A DNA stretch of 43,414 nt from Gemella haemolysans (GCF_901873445.1 NZ_CABFLN010000012.1:1-43414); one strand, 5' to 3'; numbered from the stretch's first letter, positions 20,914-29,951 are shown. A program made the numbers and translations. Notes: generated by a model not told the origin, from the sequence alone.

Positions 20914-21107
20914 AGTACTTCCTCCATTTTGTATAAAAAAATACCTTGTATCCATTTGGCTACAAGGTATGACTGCTCATCAACTATTAAATTCAAGTTA
21001 TTATCTGGGCATAGTTATATCTAAATATAGCCATACTCAAATAAAGTATAAACTTTAAATTCAATCCCTTGTTAGCCTCTCTGGACTACCTTAAAAAGAT
21101 TTTATAT
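20914..21107 (-). promoter_or_regulatory. PyrR-dependent attenuator, pyrR-pyrB gap
   Basis: The minus strand carries a PyrR-binding loop, GTCCAGAGAGGCTAACAAGGG, at about 21066-21088. Downstream a terminator with a perfect 10-bp stem ATACCTTGTA / TACAAGGTAT (20941-20970) is followed by a run of seven T, just before the pyrB ribosome site. In the known mechanism UMP-bound PyrR stabilises the anti-antiterminator and lets the terminator form. Confidence 0.9.
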
Positions 21108-21632
21108 TTAAATTAATAATATTTCTTCAACATCATCTACTTCATTCAAATGAACTTGTACATTTTCTTTTCTTGAAGTAGGAATATTTTTTCCAATATG
21201 ATCTGCTCTTATTGGCAGTTCTCTATGTCCCCTATCTACAAGAATCGCAAGTCGAATTGCTTTTGGACGACTAGCATCCATAATAGCATCTATCGCTGCT
21301 CTTACCGTTCTTCCTGTATAAAGAACATCATCTACAATAATTACAACTTTATTTGTCAAATCAAGTTTAAAACGTGGAACTTTTATTTCAGGTTCTTCAC
21401 TTATTTTTTCTAAATCATCACGATAAAATTTTATATCAAGTGTTTCTACTGGAATATTAGTATTTTCAATTTCTTTGATTTTTTGTTTTAATCTTTTGGC
21501 GATATGAATCCCTCTAGTTTGAATACCTACTAAAACTATATCATCTAATTTGTTTTGTTCGATAATTTCATTCGCAATTCTAGTAATCATTCTTGAAATC
21601 ATTGTTTCGTCGAAAAGAATTCGTTTTTTCAT
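21108..21632 (-). CDS. pyrR: Bifunctional pyr operon regulator / uracil phosphoribosyltransferase
   Basis: PyrR binds pyr mRNA leaders when UMP or UTP is plentiful and also has uracil phosphoribosyltransferase activity. The 174-residue protein has the PRPP-binding motif VVIIVDDVLYTGRTVRAAID (about residues 94-113) and LAILVDRGHRELPIRADHIGKNIPTS, a family hallmark. It is the first gene of the operon, flanked on both sides by leaders that contain PyrR boxes, so it controls its own expression and that of pyrB onward. Confidence 0.98.
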   Translation of the reverse strand: MKKRILFDETMISRMITRIANEIIEQNKLDDIVLVGIQTRGIHIAKRLKQKIKEIENTNIPVETLDIKFYRDDLEKISEEPEIKVPRFKLDLTNKVVIIVDDVLYTGRTVRAAIDAIMDASRPKAIRLAILVDRGHRELPIRADHIGKNIPTSRKENVQVHLNEVDDVEEILLI

Positions 21633-21750
21633 ACTTCACCTCAAAAAATAGCCTACTCTATTGAGCAGGACAGCATAAATAAACTTGGTTTTCCAATTAA
21701 TAAATCTTTGCTGACCTCTCTGGATCACATTAAAGATGTGTTATTCAAAT
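21633..21750 (-). promoter_or_regulatory. PyrR-dependent attenuator upstream of pyrR
   Basis: A PyrR-binding loop GATCCAGAGAGGTCAGCAAAG lies at about 21707-21727 on the minus strand (written here without its outer pairs it is ATCCAGAGAGGTC). A terminator stem CCTGCTC / GAGTAGG (21652-21669) with a T-run (21643-21648) precedes the pyrR ribosome site. This is the first of the two attenuators of the operon. Confidence 0.9.
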
Positions 21751-21757
21751 TATCAAT

Positions 21758-21786
21758 ATTATATACCATAATATGAGATTTGTCAA
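21758..21786 (-). promoter_or_regulatory. pyr operon promoter
   Basis: Perfect TTGACA (21781-21786), 17-bp spacer, perfect TATAAT (21758-21763) on the minus strand. Transcription starts near 21750 and enters the PyrR leader. Confidence 0.9.
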
Positions 21787-21860
21787 ATGTATAATGGATT
21801 ATTGGAGATAACAAGTATCTCTCGTAAATTCCCAAAGTAAATTCCAGTTCAAATAAAAAA

Positions 21861-22020
21861 GGAGTGACTCAAAAATCGTTATTTTGAAGAAATCGATTTT
21901 ATTGAGTCACCCTCGCAAAGTTTATTAGGAATCTAAAAAGATTCTACAAAACTACTTTCGATATCAATAGAGCACTTCATCTAAAAATTCATATATAAAC
22001 TTTTTTAAAAAATTTTGGGA
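21861..22020 (+). repeat. Dispersed repeat with hairpin, copy 2
   Basis: Begins with a hairpin (GGAGTGACTCAAAAATCG at 21861-21878 and CGATTTTATTGAGTCACC at 21894-21911) that may act as a terminator. It continues as a non-coding stretch similar to the minus strand of 9221-9380. The left arm is also shared with the terminator at 7358-7388. No transposase frame remains. Confidence 0.5.
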
Positions 22021-22038
22021 ATCCTCTCTCCTTATTTT

Positions 22039-22137
22039 TTATTGTTTTCCTTTGTGCTCATGAATTTGTGAAAGAAGATTTATAATTTCACTATCCCACT
22101 TACTTCTTGCTAGATTTTCATAACTAAAAAGTCGCAT
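22039..22137 (-). pseudogene. Truncated Fic protein N-terminus (32 codons)
   Basis: The frame reads MRLFSYENLARSKWDSEI and on to HEHKGKQ, then stops. It is nearly the same as the first 32 codons of the degraded Fic gene that ends at 34924, and its ribosome site (TAGGAGGTAGGCG) is preserved too. The rest of the gene is gone, replaced by the dispersed repeat. It shows that a Fic gene, or its 5' end, was duplicated or deleted here. Confidence 0.85.
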
Positions 22138-22202
22138 TCGCCTACCTCCTATTCTTTTCTCCTAATTATGTCATATTTTTAGACGATTATTAACACTTGC
22201 TT

Positions 22203-22283
22203 GAGTTGTAAAATAAAGTGAGACAACATAACATCGTTATTTTCTATTAAAATTATTTCATCAACCTTATTTAACAAAGAGCC
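22203..22283. repeat. 80-bp repeat R2, copy A (IS-end-like)
   Basis: Matches 23785-23864 in the same orientation at roughly nine of ten positions (GAGTTGTAAAA.AAAGTGAG start, TTTCATCAACCTTATTT near the end). It ends in AACAAAGAGCC; read on the minus strand, GGCTCTTTGTTAAATAAGG resembles terminal repeats of ISL3-type elements. The two copies bracket exactly one gene, the DUF4026 gene. Confidence 0.75.
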
Positions 22284-22347
22284 ATTTTACCATAGAAAGC
22301 TTGATTTGAATTTACAGACTTTTTATCATACGCTCTATTTTATTTTC

Positions 22348-23691
22348 TTATAAATCTAACAAATATACAGTCTCTGGTGTTATTACACCCTTTTCAGTAT
22401 AAATCCTCCAATCACTTACATAATTTATAGAATATGTCCCCTCATCACCTTCATGTAAATCTGGAATATGATATGGTTCTTGAGTCAATACTGCCTTGAA
22501 ACTATCTCCTTCCATAGAAATAGCTTCAAACCAAATATGTTCAAGATTTGTACTATCCAAATTATCTTCTTCATCTATTGTTTCAAGTCCTAATTTAATA
22601 ATAATAGTAATATCTTCATTACCTTCTTGTTTTTTCTTAAGCATTCTTTCAACATAAGAAAATCTTTCTCTAGCTAAATCACTCATTCTAGCAGTTTCTT
22701 CAGTACTTAAGAACATTAATGGGTTATTATCAAACTTTTCTGTAAATTTTGAAGGTAAACTTACAATGTTATTATTATAATCTTCTTCACTTTCATATAG
22801 GAAAATTATATTTGTTTTAGAATTATGCGATTTTTTTCTGTCTTCAACCCCTCCAATATTAACATTAGGATAATATTTCAAAGCATCAATCCATTTTTTA
22901 GATGTAGCAACTATTGGCTCTCCATCATAAAACATTCCTAAATTTATCTCTTCTTCATCTTCATTAGAATAATTTCCATCTATCATTATAGAAGCATAAT
23001 TAGAAAGTAAGCTATAATGTGATTCGTAATCTTTCTTATTTGAATCCAAAATCTCTATTTCGTGAAGATTACATCTACATAATCCATGAGTATGTAACCA
23101 AACTTCATTCTCATCACAAACAGCTTGAACAGTATATAGGCTTGATGGAGAAGGAAGTACATTTGATTTCGCTGCTAATTCAACCCATTTTTTACTTAAC
23201 ATTCTTTCAGCACTTTCATCACAAAGAGCAACCATTTCAGGAACCATAGCATATACAAGCTTAAGCTGTAAATGGTAACATATTTTAGCATCTCCTTCAA
23301 ATTTCATATAAACAATTAAGGCATTCCTTGAATTTAAAATCTGTTCTTTTTCTTCTTCTGTAAAATATTGTAATTCCGATCGATGCATTCCTTCTGCATT
23401 AAAATCTCCAAGATAGAATCTTACATCAAAATCAGTTCCTTTATATGATAGAACAATCTTTCCAGGATAATCTTCACTTGGAAGACTTTTTTCTTTAATT
23501 TCAATACCATCTATAGCTTTAATATTTTCAAAAATATCTTCTGTAAGTGAGTAATTATTAGGTACTAAAGCTAACATATGTGAAAATTCTTCCCAATAAG
23601 CAAGAGGTGCTTCTTTAATCTTAGAATACTCTTCATTTTTTTCCTTTGAACTATTAAATAATCCGTTAATAACTTTTTTATAAAAACTCAT
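22348..23691 (-). CDS. DUF4026 / DUF2314 protein
   Basis: A 447-residue soluble acidic protein. The main part fits DUF4026, and the last 75 residues (from HIWFEAISMEGDSFKAVL to VSDWRIY) have the pattern of a DUF2314 domain. Both are recurrent in orphan-immunity and toxin-immunity neighbourhoods; the function is unknown. No signal peptide or membrane segment is visible. It starts after AAAAGGAG and stands alone between two direct copies of the IS-end-like repeat R2, as if it were a single-gene cassette. Confidence 0.65.
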   Translation of the reverse strand: MSFYKKVINGLFNSSKEKNEEYSKIKEAPLAYWEEFSHMLALVPNNYSLTEDIFENIKAIDGIEIKEKSLPSEDYPGKIVLSYKGTDFDVRFYLGDFNAEGMHRSELQYFTEEEKEQILNSRNALIVYMKFEGDAKICYHLQLKLVYAMVPEMVALCDESAERMLSKKWVELAAKSNVLPSPSSLYTVQAVCDENEVWLHTHGLCRCNLHEIEILDSNKKDYESHYSLLSNYASIMIDGNYSNEDEEEINLGMFYDGEPIVATSKKWIDALKYYPNVNIGGVEDRKKSHNSKTNIIFLYESEEDYNNNIVSLPSKFTEKFDNNPLMFLSTEETARMSDLARERFSYVERMLKKKQEGNEDITIIIKLGLETIDEEDNLDSTNLEHIWFEAISMEGDSFKAVLTQEPYHIPDLHEGDEGTYSINYVSDWRIYTEKGVITPETVYLLDL

Positions 23692-23784
23692 ATTTTTCTC
23701 CTTTTAAAACATAAAATATCACTGGTATCATATCACAATAATTGGGTAGTTTTAATTGTTTTTTACACTGAATCATTTACGCCT

Positions 23785-23864
23785 GAGTTGTAAAACAAAG
23801 TGAGACAACATAACATCGTTATTTTCTGTTAACATTGTTTCATCAACCTTATTTGACAAAGATC
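23785..23864. repeat. 80-bp repeat R2, copy B
   Basis: Direct partner of 22203-22283. Here the outer end reads TTTGACAAAGATC instead of TTTAACAAAGAGC. It lies between the DUF4026 gene and the TPR-DUF695-RraB gene. Confidence 0.75.
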
Positions 23865-23929
23865 TTATTGAAATCTATATTTTAAGGACGTTTTCATCTC
23901 GCTTCATCTCTTTAAAGTGCTATTGCACG

Positions 23930-25159
23930 CTACTTTACAATATGGCATCCCCAGCCATCATATTCCCCGTCAAACTCTTCTGCCAAATCCATAAGGTACC
24001 AGACAATTTCATCGATATTTTCAAAAGCATCTTCCCTACCAATGACAAGTACATATGGATATTCCTTATCTATATCCTCATTGTCGCTCTGATTTTCTGA
24101 TGAAAGTTTTATAAAATCGGCTTCCATCACTTTAGCTAAAAAGGCTTCCCCATTTTCTTCTGTTTTAAAGAGTAGGCAATGTTCGAGTACTCTCGGCACC
24201 ATACTATCACCATCACTTTTAATATTTTCAATAAGCCTCATATTCATAATGTTTTGATATTCATATCTGTCAGGATACAGTGCCTGAAAATACAGTTCCC
24301 AGTCCGGTTCTTCAACGACTGCTAATGTATAGGCATAATCAGGGAATTTTTCTGACATCATCGCAAAAATTTCATCATAGTACCCCAACTCATTCTTAGT
24401 ATAGGCAAAAATACGTACCCGCTCATCGCATTTCACAACGCCTACTAACATGTCTCCATGTTGTTCAACAATCTCTTCTACAGCATCTTCTATAGAATAT
24501 ACATATTCTCCTTCTTCTCTTGTAGGAAATCCGTTGTCATCAGCATTCTTATATAATATTTGTAAATGTAATCTGTTAGGGTAGTTTGCAGTATATTCAA
24601 AATCCCTAAGAGCTAAATTGACTCTAATCACAGCCGGCAAGTCGTAAGCAAATGAATTGCATAGATAAACGCCCCAGTCTTCATCAATTTCAGCAGTTTC
24701 TTGATCGATTACTTTCTCCGTAGCCACATTTGCTCTTTTTTCTATTTCTTCTTGGCACTCTTTTACTACTAACAATGCATCCTTATCCTCAGGATCTAAC
24801 TCCGCCCAACGCAAGGCATAAGGAATAGCTCTTTCCTCCTCATGAGTCAAATATTGATAGGCATATGCCATACGCATATTCCATTCAGCTTTATCTTTCC
24901 CCTCTTCTCTAACCGAATTCAAAATATCTATCGATTTTAATAAAAATTTATCGCCAATAAAACTAGGTGTTCCTTTATCATCATTTCCGATAATCGCGAA
25001 GTTTTGATACGCACGAGCAAGCTGATACCATACTTGGTAATCCCGTTCTTCCATAGGGATGCTTTCCAATGCTGTCATACATTCCGTATATGTATCTTCA
25101 TCCGTAAGCTTTTCTATATACGCAAAAAATTCTTCGCGATTGTCTGAATTCCATTTCAT
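23930..25159 (-). CDS. TPR-DUF695-RraB protein, copy 1
   Basis: A 409-residue three-part protein. Residues 1-135 form TPR-like helices (VWYQLARAYQNFA, AIPYALRWAELDPED). Residues about 160-290 fit DUF695 (DWGVYLCNSFAYDLPAVIRVNLAL, NRLHLQILYK). The last 110 residues fit the RraB fold, ending EEFDGEYDGWGCHIVK. RraB binds and inhibits RNase E in E. coli, but Firmicutes lack RNase E of that type, so here an immunity or protein-binding role is more plausible. It is a close paralogue of 26240-27478. GGAGGT precedes the ATG and Imm17-like lies 19 bp upstream. Confidence 0.75.
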   Translation of the reverse strand: MKWNSDNREEFFAYIEKLTDEDTYTECMTALESIPMEERDYQVWYQLARAYQNFAIIGNDDKGTPSFIGDKFLLKSIDILNSVREEGKDKAEWNMRMAYAYQYLTHEEERAIPYALRWAELDPEDKDALLVVKECQEEIEKRANVATEKVIDQETAEIDEDWGVYLCNSFAYDLPAVIRVNLALRDFEYTANYPNRLHLQILYKNADDNGFPTREEGEYVYSIEDAVEEIVEQHGDMLVGVVKCDERVRIFAYTKNELGYYDEIFAMMSEKFPDYAYTLAVVEEPDWELYFQALYPDRYEYQNIMNMRLIENIKSDGDSMVPRVLEHCLLFKTEENGEAFLAKVMEADFIKLSSENQSDNEDIDKEYPYVLVIGREDAFENIDEIVWYLMDLAEEFDGEYDGWGCHIVK

Positions 25160-25178
25160 GTTAAGTTACCTCCACTTT

Positions 25179-25424
25179 TTATCGTTTATCTAACATTAAA
25201 AACACAACACCACAAATTACAAGTAACAATCCACATATTCCTATAAAGACTCTATATCCTTTCTCACCCCACACTTCAAAAATAAATGCGTGCCTTGCCT
25301 TATCTCCGACTGTAGCTTGATACACCCATTTCCAATCTCTTATAGCACCGATTAAAAATAGTAATCCACCTGCTATCAAGACATACTGGTAATGTGCTCT
25401 TAACCATTCAAATATTCCATCCAT
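25179..25424 (-). CDS. Imm17-like small membrane protein
   Basis: An 81-residue protein with two membrane segments, about residues 14-26 (YVLIAGGLLFLIGAI) and 57-77 (VFIGICGLLLVICGVVFLML), linked by a basic-acidic loop. Size, two-helix plan and the WKWVYQ stretch fit immunity protein 17. It lies between a DMP19 gene and a TPR-RraB gene in the same direction and is probably co-transcribed with them. The ribosome site is weak (GGAAGT at a long distance). The word GATAAACGATA occurs both just before its start and at its stop, a trace of the rearrangement that placed it here. Confidence 0.65.
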   Translation of the reverse strand: MDGIFEWLRAHYQYVLIAGGLLFLIGAIRDWKWVYQATVGDKARHAFIFEVWGEKGYRVFIGICGLLLVICGVVFLMLDKR

Positions 25425-25542
25425 ATCGTTTATCTACTTCCTATATCAAGTATTTCTCTCATTATTTCTCTTTTTCACACGCTAAAGATTCTTCACTCAA
25501 GCACCATTCTCTCAACTTTTTTAGAAGATTACTTTTTCTTTT

Positions 25543-26094
25543 TTAACGCCGATTGTAAAAGCTCTCGTATTCTCCTTCAAATACAAACTTTTCAGGATGA
25601 GATTTGATGTAGTTTAGTTCGTATTCTTCACCTTCATAATCATAAACGAAATCATCGGCTTCACCTAAAATATTAAAAAATTCCTCTCCGTATTTTTCTT
25701 CCAATATTTCTAGCATATGGTATCTTTCTTCTCTATCAAAAGATATTGTCCCACCACAATAGTCTACAACTTTTTGAAAATTACCTGCATATTCGTTCAT
25801 TCCAAAATGTTTGAAACCTTTTATTGCATCTTCCCAAACTATCCCTGTAGGATTATATAAAAACTGATGATGACCTCCATTATTTACTTCTACAAAATAC
25901 CAAGTAATGGCTAATAAATATCTTTGCTCTAAAGTGAAAGTCTGCGCTGATTGAATATACTCATCATATCCATCATAAATATTAATTGTTTCCCACATTG
26001 GATCAACAACATCATAATAAGAGTTTTCATCTAAACTTTTAATATTTTCTATGGTAATCTTTGCGTATGTTAATTTCTTTTCTGTTTCACCCAT
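25543..26094 (-). CDS. DMP19 family (DUF4375) protein, copy 1
   Basis: A 183-residue acidic protein with the DMP19 core: FTLEQRYLLAITWYFVEVNNGGHHQFLYN, then GFKHFGM and VVDYCGG. The DNA-mimic protein DMP19 of Neisseria gives the family its name, but in this setting it is most often an immunity-type gene. It is a paralogue of 28270-28884. The sequence upstream of its ATG still encodes the other copy's N-terminus (PPILTEKCFEYIN), but with a TAA where the paralogue has a Tyr codon. The frame is thus shortened to start at MGETEKK, with GAGGAG as ribosome site. Confidence 0.75.
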   Translation of the reverse strand: MGETEKKLTYAKITIENIKSLDENSYYDVVDPMWETINIYDGYDEYIQSAQTFTLEQRYLLAITWYFVEVNNGGHHQFLYNPTGIVWEDAIKGFKHFGMNEYAGNFQKVVDYCGGTISFDREERYHMLEILEEKYGEEFFNILGEADDFVYDYEGEEYELNYIKSHPEKFVFEGEYESFYNRR

Positions 26095-26239
26095 TTCAGT
26101 TGTCTCCTCTATATTTTCATTTTCTTAATTGATATATTCAAAACACTTCTCTGTTAAAATAGGAGGTTTATCCTTTATTTTTACCGAGATTTCCTCAAAA
26201 TCACTAAAATCCACTTGAGCAAACTTGGGCTATTTCACG

Positions 26240-27478
26240 CTACTTTACAATATGGCATGCCCAGCCATCATATTCCCCGTCGAATTCTTCTGCTAGATCC
26301 ATAAGATACCAGACAATTCCATCGATATTTTCAAAATCATCTTCTCTGCCTATGACAAGTTCATATGGATATTCTTCATCTATATCTTCATTGTTGCTCA
26401 TGTTTTCTGATGAAAGTTTGTTAAAACCGTCTTCCATTACTTTGGCTAAAAATGCTTTTCCATTTTTTTCTGTTGTAAAGCACAGGCAATGTTCAAGTAC
26501 TCTCGGCACCATACTATCGCCATGACTTTCAATATTCTCAATGAGCCGCATATTCATAATGCTTTGATATTCATATCGGTCAGGATACAGTGCATGAAAA
26601 TACATGACCCAGTCCTTATCTTCAAATACTGCCAATGTATAAGCATAGTCAGGGAAGTTTTCTGACATCATCTCAGAAATTTCATCGTAGTACCCCCACT
26701 CATTCTTAACATACGCAAAAATGTGTGCCCGTTCATCGCATTTCACAACGCCTGCTAACATATCTCCATGTTGTTCAATAATCTCTACTACAGCGTCTTC
26801 TACAGGATATACATATTCCCCTTCTTCTCTTGTAGGAAAACCGTTGTCATCAGCATTCTTATACAATATTTGTAAATGTAATCTATTTGGGTAGTTTACA
26901 GTACATTCAAAATCCCTAAGAGCTAAATTGGTTCTAATCACAGCCGGTAAGTCACACGCAAATGCATTGCACAGATAAATGCCCCAGTCTTCATCAATTT
27001 CAGCCATTTCTTGATCGATTGCTTTTTCAGTAGCCGCATTTGCTCTGCACTCTCTTTTTTCTATTTCTTCTTTACACTCTTTTACTACTTCCAATGCATT
27101 CTCATCCTCAGGATTTAACTCCGCCCAACGCAATGCATAAGAAATCGCTTTTTCTTCCTCATGAGACAAATACTGATAGGCATATGCCATACGCATATTC
27201 CATCCAGCCTTATCTTCTCCCTCTTCTCTAATTGAATTCAAAATATCTATAGATTTTAATAAAAATTTATCACCAATAAAACTAGGTGTTCCTTTATCAT
27301 CATTGCCGAAAATCGCAAAGTATTGATAGGTACGAGCAAGCTGATACCATACTTCGTAATCCCGTTCTTCCATAGGGATGCTTTCCAATGCTGTGATACA
27401 TTCTGTATATTTATCTTCATCTCTAAGCGTTTCTATATACGCCAAAAATTCTTTCCTGTTTTCTTTTTGATATTTCAT
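26240..27478 (-). CDS. TPR-DUF695-RraB protein, copy 2
   Basis: A 412-residue paralogue of 23930-25159 with the same three parts: TPR helices (1-135), DUF695 (about 163-293, DWGIYLCNAFACDLPAVIRTNLAL) and RraB-like end (EYDGWACHIVK). The two copies are alike over their full length, with changes spread evenly plus a small insertion (ECRA) near residue 148. Similarity continues at DNA level, so this is a duplication of a cassette rather than convergence. AAGGAG precedes the ATG. DUF4304 lies 88 bp upstream. Confidence 0.75.
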   Translation of the reverse strand: MKYQKENRKEFLAYIETLRDEDKYTECITALESIPMEERDYEVWYQLARTYQYFAIFGNDDKGTPSFIGDKFLLKSIDILNSIREEGEDKAGWNMRMAYAYQYLSHEEEKAISYALRWAELNPEDENALEVVKECKEEIEKRECRANAATEKAIDQEMAEIDEDWGIYLCNAFACDLPAVIRTNLALRDFECTVNYPNRLHLQILYKNADDNGFPTREEGEYVYPVEDAVVEIIEQHGDMLAGVVKCDERAHIFAYVKNEWGYYDEISEMMSENFPDYAYTLAVFEDKDWVMYFHALYPDRYEYQSIMNMRLIENIESHGDSMVPRVLEHCLCFTTEKNGKAFLAKVMEDGFNKLSSENMSNNEDIDEEYPYELVIGREDDFENIDGIVWYLMDLAEEFDGEYDGWACHIVK

Positions 27479-27566
27479 AATTTACTCCTTATTTATCTTA
27501 TTTATCTTATTTTTACCAATTTCCTCAGTTTTCACAAATATATTTTAACTCGTTAAAAATTAAAAC

Positions 27567-28214
27567 TTATTTTTCTATTTCAATACCATTCAAATATGCA
27601 AATTTAATCATAATAGCTCCGGAGAATTCTGAATAATTCAAATTAATATTTTCTGGAGGTAGCATTTTCAATGATTCGTAAAAGCTGATATACCTATTTC
27701 TTAATTTATTTTCCTTAAGAATTTTATTGAAATATTGCTGTGCTTTATTTTTTCCACCAAAATAAAATATATAGTATAGCAAACTATCTGACATATAACT
27801 TCCCGATATGATTCTATCAATATTTGCTTGCGTGTCCTCGAAATAATCAAATATTGGAATAATGTGTATTTTTATAAGCTCGCTTACTTCTTCCACAGTA
27901 TATTTATAGCTTGCACCTGCAAGTTGCCACCACTCATAGTGTTTTCTTGAGATTAGTGAGCCTAAATCTCCACCATAGATAAAACCATTATTGATACCTG
28001 CCTTTTTCATTGATTTGGAGTATATACCAATATGTGGAATGAATTCTACGCTGCACTTATAATTACATCTGTTTGCTTGAAAAGATATTTCAAAGAAAAT
28101 ATCTTTATCTTTCGTAACTCTCTTTAATTTTTGACCTTTTGAAAGCACCTTAAAATCTGGGAAATGACTTGCTATTTCTTGCCAAGCCTCTTGACATAAT
28201 TTTTTAGGTTCCAT
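27567..28214 (-). CDS. DUF4304-like protein
   Basis: A 215-residue protein. The N-terminal half (FKVLSKGQKLKRVTKDKDIFFEISFQANRCN, then SVEFIPHIGIYS) has the pattern of DUF4304, a domain common in orphan immunity loci. The second half (HIIPIFDYFEDTQANIDRI) is helical and matches the usual C-terminal part. No membrane segment. It takes the position that Imm17-like has in the other cassette: between DMP19 and TPR-RraB. A similar short sequence (TATCGTTTATCTACTTCC) lies just upstream of both genes. Confidence 0.6.
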   Translation of the reverse strand: MEPKKLCQEAWQEIASHFPDFKVLSKGQKLKRVTKDKDIFFEISFQANRCNYKCSVEFIPHIGIYSKSMKKAGINNGFIYGGDLGSLISRKHYEWWQLAGASYKYTVEEVSELIKIHIIPIFDYFEDTQANIDRIISGSYMSDSLLYYIFYFGGKNKAQQYFNKILKENKLRNRYISFYESLKMLPPENINLNYSEFSGAIMIKFAYLNGIEIEK

Positions 28215-28269
28215 AATTCTCTTTAATCTCTATCCTATCGTTTATCTACTTCCTCTATCAGGCATTTCT

Positions 28270-28884
28270 CTAATGAAATCTCTCGTATTCTCCTTCAAAT
28301 ACAAACTTTTCTGGGTGAGATTTGATGTAGTTTAGTTCGTTTTCTTCACCTTCATAATCGTAAATGAAAACATCGGCTTCATCTAAAATCTTAAAAAATT
28401 CCTCCCCGTATTTTTCTTCCAATATTTCTAGCATATCCCACCGTTCTTCTCTAGCAAAGGAAATTCTTCCACCACAATAATCAATTACTTTTTGGAAATT
28501 AGCTGCAAACTCTGGCATTTTAAAATGTTTAAAACCATTTAACACATCTTCCCAAACAATTCCTGTAGAGTTATAGAAAAATTGATGATGCCCCCCGTTA
28601 ATTACTTCTCCAAAATACCAATGAATAGCACATAAATATCTTTGTTCTAAAGTAAATCTCTCTGAAGTTTTTAAATATTTATCATATCCTTCATAACCCT
28701 TAATCATATTAAACATGGGATCACAGATATCCCAAGACTCCTCAATATTTAGAATGTCCTCTATGGTAATCTTTGCATATTTTAATTTCGTTTGTGTTTC
28801 ACCCATTTCATTTGTCTCCTCTATATTTTCATTTTCGTAATTGATGTATTCAAAATATTTTTCTGTTAAAATAGGAGGGTTCAT
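28270..28884 (-). CDS. DMP19 family (DUF4375) protein, copy 2
   Basis: A 204-residue paralogue of 25543-26094 with the full DMP19 core (FTLEQRYLCAIHWYFGEVINGGHHQFFYN, IDYCGGRISF). Translation from 28884 gives an extra N-terminal segment, MNPPILTEKYFEYINYENE, but no good ribosome site precedes it. The internal ATG at MGETQTK has GAGGAG 10 nt upstream, so the real start may be there, as in copy 1. The leading segment is kept in both copies at DNA level, which suggests it was once coding. Confidence 0.7.
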   Translation of the reverse strand: MNPPILTEKYFEYINYENENIEETNEMGETQTKLKYAKITIEDILNIEESWDICDPMFNMIKGYEGYDKYLKTSERFTLEQRYLCAIHWYFGEVINGGHHQFFYNSTGIVWEDVLNGFKHFKMPEFAANFQKVIDYCGGRISFAREERWDMLEILEEKYGEEFFKILDEADVFIYDYEGEENELNYIKSHPEKFVFEGEYERFH

Positions 28885-28909
28885 ATTTTACGTCTCGTAA
28901 TTAATAAAC

Positions 28910-29464
28910 TTATGCAAGTTCTAACTCACAGATAACTCTTTTGTTATCCAGTTCGTCTATAGCAGTAATTTTTATATAATCAAATCCATTTCTCTTCACT
29001 TCTTCAAAAGAAATTTTTTCTCCGTTAATAGTTTCTGTAAAATCCTCTTCATCAAATTCAAAATCTTCTTTCTCTTCATCAAAATCAATGCTATAGGCAA
29101 AATCTATTTCAATGTTAGAGTCTGGAATTTCTAATTTAGAAAGTAGACGTTTTTTGATATCTTCTAAATTTATCTCATCGCAGAACATAGGGTTGTATCC
29201 ATATTTAGCTTCATCATAGAGTAAAATTTCTTTTCCTGTATGTATACATTTTGCTACTATCATACAAGGATTGCTAATCTCATTTTTTTCATCATACATA
29301 CCACAAATCATATGTCCTTCAAAAAGTGAACCGTAAAAATGAATTTCATACAGTTCGTTGGTATCTCCACTTTCTAAGTTGTTGCAAATACTAATACTTG
29401 TAAATGTATCATCTATATGTATTATATTGTAATTTTCTTCTTTAATATACGTTGGTACTCTCAT
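28910..29464 (-). CDS. Hypothetical acidic protein, possible immunity gene
   Basis: I do not recognise this 184-residue protein. It starts MRVPTYIKEENYNIIHIDD; I place the start at 29464, where AAGAGAG precedes the ATG, rather than 27 codons upstream. The C-terminal third is very acidic (DFDEEKEDFEFDEEDF). No signal peptide or membrane segment is seen. It is the first gene of the DMP19 / DUF4304 / TPR-RraB run and probably part of one transcript with it. Given its setting, an immunity or toxin-neutralising role is possible but unproven. Confidence 0.6.
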   Translation of the reverse strand: MRVPTYIKEENYNIIHIDDTFTSISICNNLESGDTNELYEIHFYGSLFEGHMICGMYDEKNEISNPCMIVAKCIHTGKEILLYDEAKYGYNPMFCDEINLEDIKKRLLSKLEIPDSNIEIDFAYSIDFDEEKEDFEFDEEDFTETINGEKISFEEVKRNGFDYIKITAIDELDNKRVICELELA

Positions 29465-29951
29465 TTTGATTTCTCTCTTAATTATTATATCGTTATTAAA
29501 TACGTCATCATTTCTACAGAATGTTTCAGATACCCAAAGCCTCATATGTTCCCGAACTAACCTAATGACTAAATCGTATATCTATTATAACTAATTGTCA
29601 AGCGATATTCGCTATTGTATTCTTACTATAAATTATGCATTCGTTATAGTTATAGCATGCTTTTTTGTTATTCTACTTCATTATAGGTACGCTACTACTA
29701 GCTTTTTCTTAACTGTATTTAAGTATCATAGTAACCAGTACCCAATAACAGTTAATTTACTCATTATACATTATTGCAATACATTGAAGATTATAACATT
29801 TTAGAGTTTGTTAGTATAAAATGTTTGTTGGAAAATATAGTGGTCTGAATCTGGAAGAGTACAACTTAGCTTTTAAAACATTGTTAGAAATTAGTTTGAC
29901 TTTCCTAATAGATTTGTTAGGTTTTTATTTCATTTTACTATAAATAAGAAA
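29465..29951. other. Gene-free gap
   Basis: AT-rich DNA separating two minus-strand gene groups. The promoter of the 28910-29464 gene must lie in its left part, but no clear -35/-10 pair stands out. A 40-codon plus-strand frame at 29821 lacks a ribosome site and is not called. Confidence 0.5.

Noticed and set aside
20914..20955. Longer pyrB start at 20955
   Set aside because: It would begin inside the attenuator hairpin and has no ribosome site; the start at 20913 has GGAGG at the right distance.
23930..25159. RraB domain as a true RNase E regulator
   Set aside because: Bacilli of this kind lack the E. coli type of RNase E, and the domain is fused to TPR and DUF695 in an immunity array; regulation of RNA decay is not supported.
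29821..29943. A 40-codon plus-strand frame with a hydrophobic end in the gap before the DUF2004-like gene
   Set aside because: No ribosome site, AT-rich, and stands against the direction of all neighbours; chance is the simplest reading.
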